Origin: Blastocatellia bacterium
GTDB lineage: Bacteria; Acidobacteriota; Blastocatellia; Pyrinomonadales; Pyrinomonadaceae
Direction: 5' to 3'
Length of the DNA stretch: 64,000 nucleotides
Assembly: GCA_016789265.1 (NCBI GenBank)
Contig: JAEUQK010000029.1
Location: 371,353-435,352 of the forward strand
Shown here: positions 24,866-33,617 of the stretch, piece after piece
Layout: each line of letters starts with the position of its first letter
Position numbering within the stretch: position 1 is the first letter of the stretch
Program-made: the position numbers and the translations under genes
Notes under the pieces: generated by a model
Databases searched by the model: none
What the model was told of the DNA's origin: nothing
The model's input: only the letters and a program-made list of their open reading frames with translations

Positions 24866-27376
24866 TCACTTGCATTTGGAGTAGCCGCAATCACGGCAGA
24901 AATCGCAACCGGAAGCATGTTCGAGTTGCCCCTGACATTCAGGACATTCGCCGATCATCGTGGACATCTCTCCGTATGATCCTGCCGCAGCTTCTCGTTC
25001 CGCCATCAACATTTTTCCGATCTGCCGTTCTGATGACGGCAAATTCTTAAGCCGGCGGTCGATCACGAAAAGACATTCTGCTACCGCTTGCTCCGGTGAT
25101 GTCAGAAGACGTTCGTTAAACCAGACGGCATGTGTGCCGGTAACCTTATTGAGGCTTCGGGCCACATCTTTTACGTCAAAACCTCCGCGGAGCATCTTTG
25201 ATGCAAGCAGGCCCACGCCGGCGCTTATCGGTCCGGCAACGAAAACTTCGAGTATCCGTTGACCGTCATGATTTACCGTCACGTAAAGGTTTTGGTTCTC
25301 AAACGGAATTCGCCACGTTGAGCCTTGAAGCTCGCGAGGACGTTCGACCCGGTCGTTTCCAAGCCCCATTTCTAGACTCCTGGGTCTTTCGTTTCCGACC
25401 TGAGGACTTTCACTCGGGACCGGGACCTTCTCTTTCTTCATTGTGTTCAGCACCTGGCCCTCGCGGCTGCCATCCCGATAATAGCTAACTGCTTTGCAGC
25501 CTAGTTTGCGGGCCAAGTGATAAAGTTCATCGACCGATCCTACCGTATCATCCTTTGCACCGTTGCAGGTCTTTGAGATCGAATTATCGACATGTTTTTG
25601 AGCGGAAGCGAGAACCTTTACATGTTGGATCGAACTGATGCTCATCGCAGATATGAAATGGGGTGGAAGTTCGGATTCGTGTTCTACGACGTACTCAGCC
25701 GCCGTCTTTATCGATTCTTCGTCAGTTTGATCGACCTCAAGTCCCAGGGCTTCGGCCGCAAGCGTGTGAACGTATGTGCGTGTCCCAAGGGTGTCCTGAC
25801 GAACATATGCCCACGAGAAATTCGGCTCTATTCCGGACGAAGTTTCTGCTACAAGTGAGATCGTTCCGGTCGGGGCTATCGTCGTTACTTCATAGTTTCT
25901 CGGCGTGAGTGGAATGTCGCGCGAAATGCCGACCTCGTCGTAAAGAAACGATGCGTACGAATCTTTGTTTTTCTCCAATTCGGGAAAGGTTCCTTTTTCA
26001 GCGCCGAGACGAAGCGATTCCATCCAAGCTTCGCGACGGATGAAACCCATTACCTGTTCCATCAATTCGTTCGAAGCATCGTCACCATATGAAATGCCAA
26101 ACTTCAAACAGAGATCGGCAAACCCCATGATGCCGAGCCCGACGGGTCGTGTTCGTTTTACCACGTCATCGATCGCGGGCAGCGGGAAGTAGCCGGCATC
26201 AACGACATTATCGAGAAACCGAGTGCAGAGATGCGTGACGCGTGCAAGGTTGTCCCAATCGACCTCACCGTCAGTGTAAAACTTCGCGACATCTATAGAG
26301 CCGAGATTGCAGGAATTGTTGAAATGCAGCATCTGCTCGCCGCATGGATTGCAGGCGTAGATCGGGCCCATCGACGACATCATGTGATTGTGGCGGTTGA
26401 CCTCGTCGATAAAGATGATGCCGGGCTCGGCATACTTATGTGCCGAGGCGATGATCCGATTCCAGATGTCCGGAGCGTAAACCATCCCCGGTAGTGGCGG
26501 TTCTTCGATCGAGCAGTCGGAAAGGTCTGCAGCTTCGAATGCAAGCTTATCCGCAAATGTCGCTGTTGTTCCATCAGGACGTCGATAGACGACATAGTCG
26601 GAGCCGGTCACAGGATCGTAGATCGGTTCGTTCCACGGATCTTCCTTAAACTCGGTCTGAAACCACACTCCGCTGTCAACGGCTTCCATAAAAAGATCGG
26701 ACACGGTGACCGAGATATTGAAATTTGTCAGGCTCGTCTGATCGTTCTTTGCGTGTATGAACCGAAGTATGTCCGGATGCTTTACGGAGATGATTCCCAT
26801 GTTCGCGCCACGCCGAACTCCGCCCTGCTTCACTACCTCGGTCGTCTGATTGACGATGTTCATGAAGCTGACCGGTCCGCTGGCCACGCCGCGTGTCGAA
26901 TTGACCATCGATCCAGCCGGTCGCAGGAATTCGTAGGTCATGCCGGTTCCGCCGCCGGTCTGGTGAATGATCGCGACATTCTGCGCGTGTTCCATGATGC
27001 CTTCGATAGAGTCAGGCACATTCAAAACAAAACATGCGGCAAGTTGGCCTTTTGGTTTGCCAGCATTTACAAGACACGGCGTGTTCGGAATGAATTCGCG
27101 AGCAAACATAACGGCCGTCATGTCGTTATAGAACTGATTTTGCTTTTGCGGATCAGTCTCAGCTCGAGACACGTGGCCGACCACACGGCGGACGATATCA
27201 TTCCAGGTTTCGAGCGGGTTACCTCTTTCGTCCTTGATCGAATAACGCTTTGCGATGACCTTTTGAGCGTTTAGGCCAAGCGGCTTATATTCACGACCGA
27301 CGGCTGTCGCCGTTCCGTCACCACCGTTTTTTGGGGCAAGTCCACCCACAACTGTTTTTTCGAACACAGTGCTCAT
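24866..27376 (-). CDS. nrdJ: Class II (adenosylcobalamin-dependent) ribonucleoside-diphosphate reductase
   Basis: 836 residues. The NrdJ core has [78 protein letters not shown] (radical and redox cysteines) and the [20 protein letters not shown] loop. A TSCPD domain follows (about 690-770), then a terminal Cys cluster [26 protein letters not shown] expected to take part in thiol re-reduction or zinc binding. It makes deoxynucleotides independently of oxygen and needs cobalamin. The leader has an NrdR box and a good promoter. No cobalamin riboswitch is seen. Confidence 0.95.
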   Translation of the reverse strand: MSTVFEKTVVGGLAPKNGGDGTATAVGREYKPLGLNAQKVIAKRYSIKDERGNPLETWNDIVRRVVGHVSRAETDPQKQNQFYNDMTAVMFAREFIPNTPCLVNAGKPKGQLAACFVLNVPDSIEGIMEHAQNVAIIHQTGGGTGMTYEFLRPAGSMVNSTRGVASGPVSFMNIVNQTTEVVKQGGVRRGANMGIISVKHPDILRFIHAKNDQTSLTNFNISVTVSDLFMEAVDSGVWFQTEFKEDPWNEPIYDPVTGSDYVVYRRPDGTTATFADKLAFEAADLSDCSIEEPPLPGMVYAPDIWNRIIASAHKYAEPGIIFIDEVNRHNHMMSSMGPIYACNPCGEQMLHFNNSCNLGSIDVAKFYTDGEVDWDNLARVTHLCTRFLDNVVDAGYFPLPAIDDVVKRTRPVGLGIMGFADLCLKFGISYGDDASNELMEQVMGFIRREAWMESLRLGAEKGTFPELEKNKDSYASFLYDEVGISRDIPLTPRNYEVTTIAPTGTISLVAETSSGIEPNFSWAYVRQDTLGTRTYVHTLAAEALGLEVDQTDEESIKTAAEYVVEHESELPPHFISAMSISSIQHVKVLASAQKHVDNSISKTCNGAKDDTVGSVDELYHLARKLGCKAVSYYRDGSREGQVLNTMKKEKVPVPSESPQVGNERPRSLEMGLGNDRVERPRELQGSTWRIPFENQNLYVTVNHDGQRILEVFVAGPISAGVGLLASKMLRGGFDVKDVARSLNKVTGTHAVWFNERLLTSPEQAVAECLFVIDRRLKNLPSSERQIGKMLMAEREAAAGSYGEMSTMIGECPECQGQLEHASGCDFCRDCGYSKCK

Positions 27377-27506
27377 AGTCGCTCGAATCTCCTTTCGATT
27401 AGCTCAATTTTAACATCTGGAACCGGGTGTATGAAGTTGATTGAGGTTGTTTTGCTGTGGCTTTGGGTTGCAAGCTGAAGCTGCAAAAAAGACCTTCAAT
27501 AAATGG

Positions 27507-27536
27507 AGAATAATTCCGTACGGCCGAGTTTGTCAA
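27507..27536 (-). promoter_or_regulatory. Predicted sigma70-type promoter of nrdJ
   Basis: On the minus strand, TTGACA (27531-27536) and TATTCT (27507-27512) are separated by 18 bases. Transcription would begin near 27500, giving a leader of about 124 bases. The NrdR box lies 9 bases upstream of the -35 element. Confidence 0.6.
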
Positions 27537-27545
27537 CGAAAAAAT

Positions 27546-27561
27546 ACACAATATCTTGTGT
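27546..27561. promoter_or_regulatory. NrdR box upstream of nrdJ
   Basis: ACACAATATCTTGTGT is a 16-base near-perfect palindrome fitting the NrdR box consensus (ACACnATATnTTGTGT-like). It lies 170 bases before nrdJ and 124 before hslO. NrdR boxes often come as pairs about three helical turns apart. I see only a weak half-site near 27577-27592. NrdR represses ribonucleotide reductase genes when dATP is high. Confidence 0.82.
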
Positions 27562-27684
27562 TAAACCGTTAAATCACAACAATAGAAAGCGTAAGTTGAA
27601 GTGTTTGTTTAACTTGCAGTCTTGAGTGCCCTTCACCGCATCTAAATTTGACTTTTGTTGTTTCGATTCCCAACACTGTTATTT

Positions 27685-28575
27685 ATGGACAAACTCGTAC
27701 AGGGGATAGCGGCCGGCGGTTCCATCAGGGTTTTTTCGGCAATTACCACCAACACTGTGGCCGAAGCGATCCGGCGCCATCAAACCTCACCGACCGTTTC
27801 AGCGGCGTTGGGCCGGACGATGACCGGCGCGTTAATGATGGGCTCGTCACTAAAGGCGTTTGACCGGTTAACTGTAAAGATCGAATCTGATGGGCCCGTT
27901 GGAGGCATTACTGCAGAGGCGAGTCCGGGAGGAAAGGTCAGAGGCTACGTGAAGAATGCGGTTGCCGAATTGCCATCGAAAACTAACGGCAAGTTTGACG
28001 TGAGCGGGGTCGTAGGCCAAGGAACTTTCTACGTGATCCGTGAAGCCGGGTTTGATATCGGATTTAGGCCGGAACCATATGTCGGTTCTGTGCCGATCGT
28101 TTCAGGCGAGATCGCAGAGGACTTTGCATACTATCTCGCAAAGTCAGAACAGATCCCATCGGCAGTGATGTTGGGCGTGCTGCTTCAGAACTCGGAACCG
28201 TTCGTAACTGCCTCAGGCGGTGTGATGATCCAAATGCTTCCGGGCGCAAACGAACATCTGATCACCATGATCGAGGATACGATCGCCCATGCACCGCATC
28301 TGACCACGCTCATCGACGGTTCGACACATCCTGCGGATCTCCTCGAGATCGCCCTGGGAGAGATCGATTTTGAGATACTTGAAGAAAGCAACATTGCTTT
28401 CGAGTGTACTTGCTCGATGGAAAAGGCAAGGGCTATGGTGACTGCGTTAGGAAGGGAAGAGGTCGAGTCGATGCTAAGAGAGCAGAAAGGTGCAGCGATG
28501 AACTGCGGTTTTTGCAATGAAAACTATTCGCTCGGCGAGGCGGACCTTACTTCGATCCTTTCCGAACTTGGATGA
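27685..28575 (+). CDS. hslO: Hsp33 redox-regulated chaperone
   Basis: 296 residues from the ATG at 27685 (MDKLVQGIAAGGSIRVF, the usual Hsp33 start). Motifs GRTMTGALMMGSSLK (about 45-59) and GGKVRGYVKN. The C-terminal redox zinc site is present as CTC (FECTCSME) and CGFC (MNCGFCNENY). When oxidised the cysteines release zinc and the protein holds unfolding clients. The gene is divergent from nrdJ, and its last 29 bases overlap the convergent PHP-domain gene. Confidence 0.95.
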   Translation: MDKLVQGIAAGGSIRVFSAITTNTVAEAIRRHQTSPTVSAALGRTMTGALMMGSSLKAFDRLTVKIESDGPVGGITAEASPGGKVRGYVKNAVAELPSKTNGKFDVSGVVGQGTFYVIREAGFDIGFRPEPYVGSVPIVSGEIAEDFAYYLAKSEQIPSAVMLGVLLQNSEPFVTASGGVMIQMLPGANEHLITMIEDTIAHAPHLTTLIDGSTHPADLLEIALGEIDFEILEESNIAFECTCSMEKARAMVTALGREEVESMLREQKGAAMNCGFCNENYSLGEADLTSILSELG

Positions 28576-29539
28576 CAATTGGCTGCGTCCATGCAAGCTT
28601 TCCATTTGATTCGAAGACCTTGGCGCGTACATAGCCTTCGTTGCCTTTAATTTTATAGACTGCCGAACTTGAGGCGACCTCCTGCAGAAGCGTTCCGCCT
28701 TTGCCGATGAACCGGATGCGATATTTGCTCCAACGATCTTCTTTGACCTTTATCGTGACCGATCCGGTGTCGGCGGCAAATTCATCAAGTTCTACGCCAG
28801 TTGATGCATAAAAATCGCCGCGGTCGAGGGCTTCTAGTACAGCTTTTGGGGTTAGCTCAGATGCTCGAACCATGACCCAGCCATGGCCCGGCGTCGGTTC
28901 CTTTCTGTTTCCCAGTTTTCTCACCGTGTGTACATCATCGCTAGCGACCCCGTAAATAATTCGGCCGGTTGTTAGAACTCGATCCCAGATCTCCTCAGTT
29001 GACGGAGAATCGCCGCCGCCTAGGTTGTTTACTAGCGGGTGAGCGTTGTATAGCTCAAACAGCATGACATTTTTTGTTTTCGCAATGGTCTCCGCGGTCA
29101 ACGCCCAACCGAAATTAGGGTGATTGATCTGTGGCACGCCGCCGAACGAGCGAATGGCATCGACGTTAGCCTGAATATTTTCCAGTGAAGCGTTTCCTCG
29201 TTTTGGCTGCGTGACTGAGGCAATACCGAGAGCGTTTACATGATGCGGCTTCCCTCCGGTGCGGTCAGTGACTTCCTGTCCGCTTATGACCAAAAAATCT
29301 CCCGCTTTGCCATATGCGAAATTCAGCGGCTCGACCGGCGTGATGAATTCATGATCGGTCATCACCAAAAAATTGTAGCCGTTGTCGCGATACCATTTCA
29401 CGACCTCTTCAGGCGTAGAATCTCCATCGCTATTGACGGTGTGGGTATGCGTGTTTCCTTTATACCAGCGAAATGACGAGGGCTGTTGCCCGACAAGAAT
29501 GGTCGAAAATAGGGCGGTAACGAGGAATGTACGGATCAT
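28547..29539 (-). CDS. Secreted PHP-domain metallohydrolase (CehA/McbA-like)
   Basis: 330 residues. Signal peptide about 1-18. PHP metal motifs: NTHTHTVNSDGDSTPEEVVKWY (HTH near 31), VMTDHEF (DHE near 58), an HHVN near 98, NHPNFGW near 140, and GVASDDVHT near 200. It acts outside the cytoplasm on an unknown ester, phosphoester or amide. CehA/McbA relatives hydrolyse carbamates, but many are uncharacterised. The C-terminal 80 residues form a small beta domain. It follows the flavin reductase gene by 12 bases on the same strand. Confidence 0.82.
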   Translation of the reverse strand: MIRTFLVTALFSTILVGQQPSSFRWYKGNTHTHTVNSDGDSTPEEVVKWYRDNGYNFLVMTDHEFITPVEPLNFAYGKAGDFLVISGQEVTDRTGGKPHHVNALGIASVTQPKRGNASLENIQANVDAIRSFGGVPQINHPNFGWALTAETIAKTKNVMLFELYNAHPLVNNLGGGDSPSTEEIWDRVLTTGRIIYGVASDDVHTVRKLGNRKEPTPGHGWVMVRASELTPKAVLEALDRGDFYASTGVELDEFAADTGSVTIKVKEDRWSKYRIRFIGKGGTLLQEVASSSAVYKIKGNEGYVRAKVFESNGKLAWTQPIVIQVRKGSK

Positions 29540-29551
29540 AGTTTCAAACCG

Positions 29552-30028
29552 TCAATCGGCTAACGAACGGTAGTTGCCGTGATAATACACCAGTGGGTCA
29601 CCGTCGCGGACGATCGCGTTTTGAACTTCGCCGAGAAAGATAGAATGATCGCCGCCGTCCAGAGGTTTTTTCAGTTTGCATTCAAGCGTCACGATCGAAC
29701 CGGGCAAATAGGGAATGCCGTTCTCCCCGATCACGTGTTCGGTGTCAAGGAATTTGTCGTCATAGACAGTGGCGAAATGTTCCGAGACATTTGCCTGATC
29801 GGACGCAAGAACATTTACATTGAACGATCCCGATTCGCCAAATGCGTAGTGGCTTCCGGCCGAACGTTCAATACAGATCAGAACCAGCGGCGGGTCAAGG
29901 GAAACAGAACAGAACGCGGAAACGGTGATACCGTGAAGCTTCCCGTTACCGTCTTTGGTTGTTACGACCGTTACACCGCTTGCAAAGCGGGACAATGCGG
30001 TACGAAAATCCTCGGATGAGACAGACAT
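29552..30028 (-). CDS. Flavin reductase family protein (FMN-binding)
   Basis: 158 residues, the size of the HpaC/RutF type. Motifs: FRTALSRFASGVTVVTT (about 7-23), HGITVSAFCSVSLDPPLVLICI (FMN-binding, about 32-53), SGSFNVNVLASDQ and the ending DPLVYYHGNYRSL. It supplies reduced FMN to monooxygenases or acts directly on small substrates. The P450 and diiron genes in this window are far away, so a partner is not assigned. It is divergent from the prenyl synthase with only 91 bases between. Confidence 0.9.
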   Translation of the reverse strand: MSVSSEDFRTALSRFASGVTVVTTKDGNGKLHGITVSAFCSVSLDPPLVLICIERSAGSHYAFGESGSFNVNVLASDQANVSEHFATVYDDKFLDTEHVIGENGIPYLPGSIVTLECKLKKPLDGGDHSIFLGEVQNAIVRDGDPLVYYHGNYRSLAD

Positions 30029-30079
30029 TGGCTTAACGAAAATCTATCTTATCAACAAGTAAGAATCAAAATCGGCGCG

Positions 30080-30112
30080 AATTGATAATCGCCGGGCGAT
30101 AATTGATAATCG
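30080..30112 (+). promoter_or_regulatory. Predicted promoter of the prenyl synthase gene, built from a 12-base direct repeat
   Basis: AATTGATAATCG occurs at 30080-30091 and 30101-30112, 21 bases apart. The arrangement creates TTGATA (30082-30087), a 17-base spacer, and GATAAT (30105-30110). The expected start point near 30117 is within three bases of the ATG at 30120, and no ribosome site is present, so the mRNA would be essentially leaderless. Confidence 0.55.
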
Positions 30113-30119
30113 GCTTTTT

Positions 30120-30998
30120 ATGTTTGACCTCAGTGAGTTTTTTCGCGAGATAAGCGAACTTGTTACGGCTGAGCTTGACAGGTTGATACCGGTCAACGGC
30201 CCGGGCCCGGATAACCTTCGCGACGCCATGAGGTGGAGTCTGTTCGGCGGAGGCAAGCACTTTCGGCCGGCCTTGGTCTTTGCCGCGGGAAGGACGTTTG
30301 GAGCGGCGGACGAACAACTCTTGCGCACGGCGGCGGCCGTTGAAATGCTGCACACTTACTCCCTGATCCATGATGATCTGCCGTCTATGGACGACGACGA
30401 TCTGCGCCGCGGACGGGCCACGTGTCACATCAAATTTGGCGAATCGACGGCGATATTGGCGGGAGACGCCCTGCAGGCGTTGGCGTTCCAGTCGATCGTT
30501 GATGACAAGAATCTAGAAAGTGAAGTGAGGATCGAACTGGCCGCCGGTATGGCCAAGGCTGCGGCAAAGATGGTACGCGGACAGCAGCTTGATCTCGAAT
30601 CCGAAGGAAAGGAACTCGATCTGCTTTCTGTCGAGAACATCCATGCTAATAAGACTGGCGCCTTGATCGCATTCTCAGCGAATGCAGGGGCTCTGATAGC
30701 GGGCGCACGTGACAGTGAACGTGTTGCGATCGACGAATATGCGACGGGACTGGGATTGTTGTTTCAGATAACTGACGACCTGCTTGATGTTACGCAGCCT
30801 ACCGAGGCGTTAGGCAAGACTGCAGGAAAGGACAAGCAAGTTGGAAAGGGAACTTACCCGAGCGTTCTTGGTATCGACCAAACGCGCGAGAAAATAAAAG
30901 AGGTCCACGACCAGACTATCGGTGTACTTGAAGGGCTTCCGCTGGACACGTCATCGTTAAGAGCTATCTCCGATTTTCTAGTCACGCGAGGCCATTAG
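30120..30998 (+). CDS. ispA: Farnesyl/geranylgeranyl diphosphate synthase (IspA type)
   Basis: 292 residues, the size of bacterial short-chain trans-prenyltransferases. First Asp-rich motif DDLPSMDDDDLRRG (about 85-98), second motif FQITDDLLDV (about 217-226), GGGKHFRPALVFAAGR near 43, and KTAGKDKQVGKGTYPSVLG near 237, which contains the Lys-Gly-Thr-Tyr region of IspA. It condenses IPP with DMAPP or GPP to give farnesyl-PP for undecaprenyl and quinone side chains. No Shine-Dalgarno is visible. The stop overlaps the convergent kinase gene by 4 bases. Confidence 0.92.
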   Translation: MFDLSEFFREISELVTAELDRLIPVNGPGPDNLRDAMRWSLFGGGKHFRPALVFAAGRTFGAADEQLLRTAAAVEMLHTYSLIHDDLPSMDDDDLRRGRATCHIKFGESTAILAGDALQALAFQSIVDDKNLESEVRIELAAGMAKAAAKMVRGQQLDLESEGKELDLLSVENIHANKTGALIAFSANAGALIAGARDSERVAIDEYATGLGLLFQITDDLLDVTQPTEALGKTAGKDKQVGKGTYPSVLGIDQTREKIKEVHDQTIGVLEGLPLDTSSLRAISDFLVTRGH

Positions 30999-33613
30999 CT
31001 TCGCTGTATGTTTGCCAGGAGTTCTTTTGTCCGTTCAAATGCACCGGCCATTGCCGGGTCGAGATTGCCTTCTAAACTGCTGGTTTCGAAGATCTGAAGG
31101 GCGGTCTGAAGTTCGGATCGAGCTTCCTGCAGGTCGCTGTTTTCGGCACCTTTTGCTCTCTTCATCAGCAGCTCGGCAAATTCCATTCTGATACTAGCGT
31201 TATACAGCCGCTGAAGAGTGTCAGCATGTGCCCGAATTCGGCCTGAATCCAGTTTCAGAGCTTTTCTAAAAAATCCTTCAGATTCCGGAAACGCATTTTT
31301 CTCTCTAAAGGCTATCGCGATCCCGGAGTATGAATCGCGAAGGTTGTCGGCGGCGAAGGCATTTTTTGGATCGTTCGCGATTATGTTCTCCTGGATAGAA
31401 ATGGCTTCTTGAAATTCTGAGATCGCACGATCGAACTCCTTTAAGAGGTTCAGTGCCTCACCCAGTCCCCGATGGCTGAACGATATTCCAAGACGAGCCT
31501 CGACACTGTCAGGTGTTTCGGCGATGATCTCACGGTCGTATCGCAATGCCTTCTCATAACATTCTCGAGCCAACGCGCCGTTACCTGAATAGCGATAAAC
31601 GCTGCCAAGATTCTTATAGGTCAGTGATGCGCTCCGGCGGAACCTCTTGTTTCCTGCTCCTTTGTTATAGAGCGTTTCATAGATCAAGGCGGCCTCGGTA
31701 AATCTGTCGATGGCGCCCTGTGTGTCCCCGTTCCTTCGAACGGCATGTGCTCTATCCCACAACCCTCGGGCATAGTCTGACTCAGCTTGTTCTTTGTCCG
31801 GGTTTATTTCTCGGAGCCGCTTGTAGATCTCAAACAGACGGACGGAGAATTTATCTCTATCAGCAATAGAAAGGTCTGCAATGATGGTCTGATTCGAAAG
31901 CAATTGTGCCAGTTGGCGTTGGTCCGCCACGTTCGAAGGATCGGCCGCAGCTAATTGTTCCTGTATGGCTAATCCCTTACGGATACTCTCGAAGGCGGCG
32001 TTCTGGTCGCCAAGATCGCCGATCCCATTCGTCATTCCTTGTATCTCAGCGAGTTTTAGATAAGCTTTCACCATTTCACGCTGAAAATCCGGGTCACCAC
32101 CGCTGTCTTGTGAAACGGCATCAAGATATCTGATCGTTTCGTCGATAAGTTTGGCTTTCGCTTCGGTAGCGCCGGGCAAGTCTTTGATGCGTTCGTAATG
32201 GTCAAAGAGGATCGAGCTCGCATAGCGCCGGCCTTCGACAAATCTAGCCTCGGCCTTGGAGCGCTCCCAATTCGCCTGGCCATATTGATATCCTGCGAGG
32301 CTGGCGAGGCCTGCTAGAGCGGCAACAGCGACGGCCGCAGATGTGACGGCGACTCTGTGGCGTTTGATGAATTTTCCAAATCGATATGAAAACGAGTCTG
32401 CGGTTGCCTTTACCGGCAGGCCTTTCAAGTATCTTTCAACATCCTCAAGGAGTTCCTGCACGGACTGATATCTGCGTTCAGGTTCCCGGCGGATGGCCTT
32501 CATGATGATGTTATCGAGGTCGCCTCGAAGAGCTCGAGGATCGATGATAAACGCATCATTTGAAGCAACTGCAGCCGACTGATCGGTCTTTGGTTCCGAA
32601 GCAGTAACGGTCAAGCCGTCATGCTTCCGCGTAGATGGCCCAATTGTCGATGCGACGGCCACAGACGGCTTTCGCGGATCTAGTGTGCTGATCGCTTCGA
32701 CTATCGCCAATGGGTGATTACCAACAGACCGAAACGGACGAACACCCGTAAGTAGTTCGTAGAGTATGACCCCGAGGCTGTAAACATCGGTGAGAGTGGA
32801 GGTGGCTTCGCCTAAGATCTGTTCCGGCGATGCATACTCCGGCGTCAACACGCGAAACTGGGTTGCCGTTGCGGCGTCGCTTTCCGCGTTCCAGTCAGGT
32901 TGAAGCACTTTCGCAATACCAAAATCGAGCAATTTAGGTTCGCCGTCTTCCGAAACAAGGATATTCGACGGCTTCAAGTCACGATGTACTACCAGATTCC
33001 GGTGGGCGTAACTGACTGCCGTACATGCTTTTACGAATATTCCGAGCCTCCGCCTAACATCCAACCCTTCAGCATCACAATAGGCTCTGATCGATCTGCC
33101 CTTGACGTACTCCATTACGAAGTAGGGAAGGCCGTCGGGTGTCGAGCCTCCGTCGAGCATTCGGGCGATGTTTGGGTGTTCAAGGTTGGCAAGTATCTGA
33201 CGCTCCATCAAAAAGCGCTTGAGTACGGCCTCGGTGTCCATTCCGCGCTTGATCAGTTTCAATGCGACCCTATGTGAGAAACTTTCACCGCTCTGTTCGG
33301 CGAGGTAGACCGTTCCCATTCCACCCGATCCAATAACGTCGATCAATCGATAACCGTCGATCTCCGTTCTTTCGGAGATCTCAGAACCATTTCGGGCAAG
33401 GCCATGTTCCATGGCGAAGGGCGTTTCCATAAATGCCCCGGCAGTTTCGTCTGCGGCGATCAGCCTTTCAACCGAAACGCGCAGATCGGGGGAAAGCCCA
33501 CGCAAGAACTTTGCACGATCCAGATCGCCTAGATCCTTTGCGTCGGCAAAGGCTTTTTTGATCCTTTGCCAACGATACGCTTCCCCTTCAATTGATCGAT
33601 CCTGGTCTAACAT
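30995..33613 (-). CDS. Ser/Thr protein kinase with transmembrane helix and TPR region (paralogue 1)
   Basis: 872 residues. N-terminal helical extension 1-85, kinase domain about 86-395 with IGSGGMGTVY (94-103), Lys119, HRD 210-212, DFG 230-232 and the SPEQ activation-segment end. One TM helix at about 421-442, then about 430 residues with TPR-like repeats (for example ALARECYEKALRYDREI). Topology: kinase inside, TPR region across the membrane. It lies 4 bases downstream of the second kinase gene, has the same length, and its kinase part is nearly identical over long stretches, so this is a tandem duplication. Confidence 0.93.
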   Translation of the reverse strand: MLDQDRSIEGEAYRWQRIKKAFADAKDLGDLDRAKFLRGLSPDLRVSVERLIAADETAGAFMETPFAMEHGLARNGSEISERTEIDGYRLIDVIGSGGMGTVYLAEQSGESFSHRVALKLIKRGMDTEAVLKRFLMERQILANLEHPNIARMLDGGSTPDGLPYFVMEYVKGRSIRAYCDAEGLDVRRRLGIFVKACTAVSYAHRNLVVHRDLKPSNILVSEDGEPKLLDFGIAKVLQPDWNAESDAATATQFRVLTPEYASPEQILGEATSTLTDVYSLGVILYELLTGVRPFRSVGNHPLAIVEAISTLDPRKPSVAVASTIGPSTRKHDGLTVTASEPKTDQSAAVASNDAFIIDPRALRGDLDNIIMKAIRREPERRYQSVQELLEDVERYLKGLPVKATADSFSYRFGKFIKRHRVAVTSAAVAVAALAGLASLAGYQYGQANWERSKAEARFVEGRRYASSILFDHYERIKDLPGATEAKAKLIDETIRYLDAVSQDSGGDPDFQREMVKAYLKLAEIQGMTNGIGDLGDQNAAFESIRKGLAIQEQLAAADPSNVADQRQLAQLLSNQTIIADLSIADRDKFSVRLFEIYKRLREINPDKEQAESDYARGLWDRAHAVRRNGDTQGAIDRFTEAALIYETLYNKGAGNKRFRRSASLTYKNLGSVYRYSGNGALARECYEKALRYDREIIAETPDSVEARLGISFSHRGLGEALNLLKEFDRAISEFQEAISIQENIIANDPKNAFAADNLRDSYSGIAIAFREKNAFPESEGFFRKALKLDSGRIRAHADTLQRLYNASIRMEFAELLMKRAKGAENSDLQEARSELQTALQIFETSSLEGNLDPAMAGAFERTKELLANIQRS

Positions 33614-33617
33614 TCAT

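Noticed and set aside
27377..27500. Cobalamin riboswitch in the nrdJ leader
   Set aside because: Only a loose AGCCAC match to part of the B12 box is present. The leader is too short and lacks the other conserved aptamer elements.
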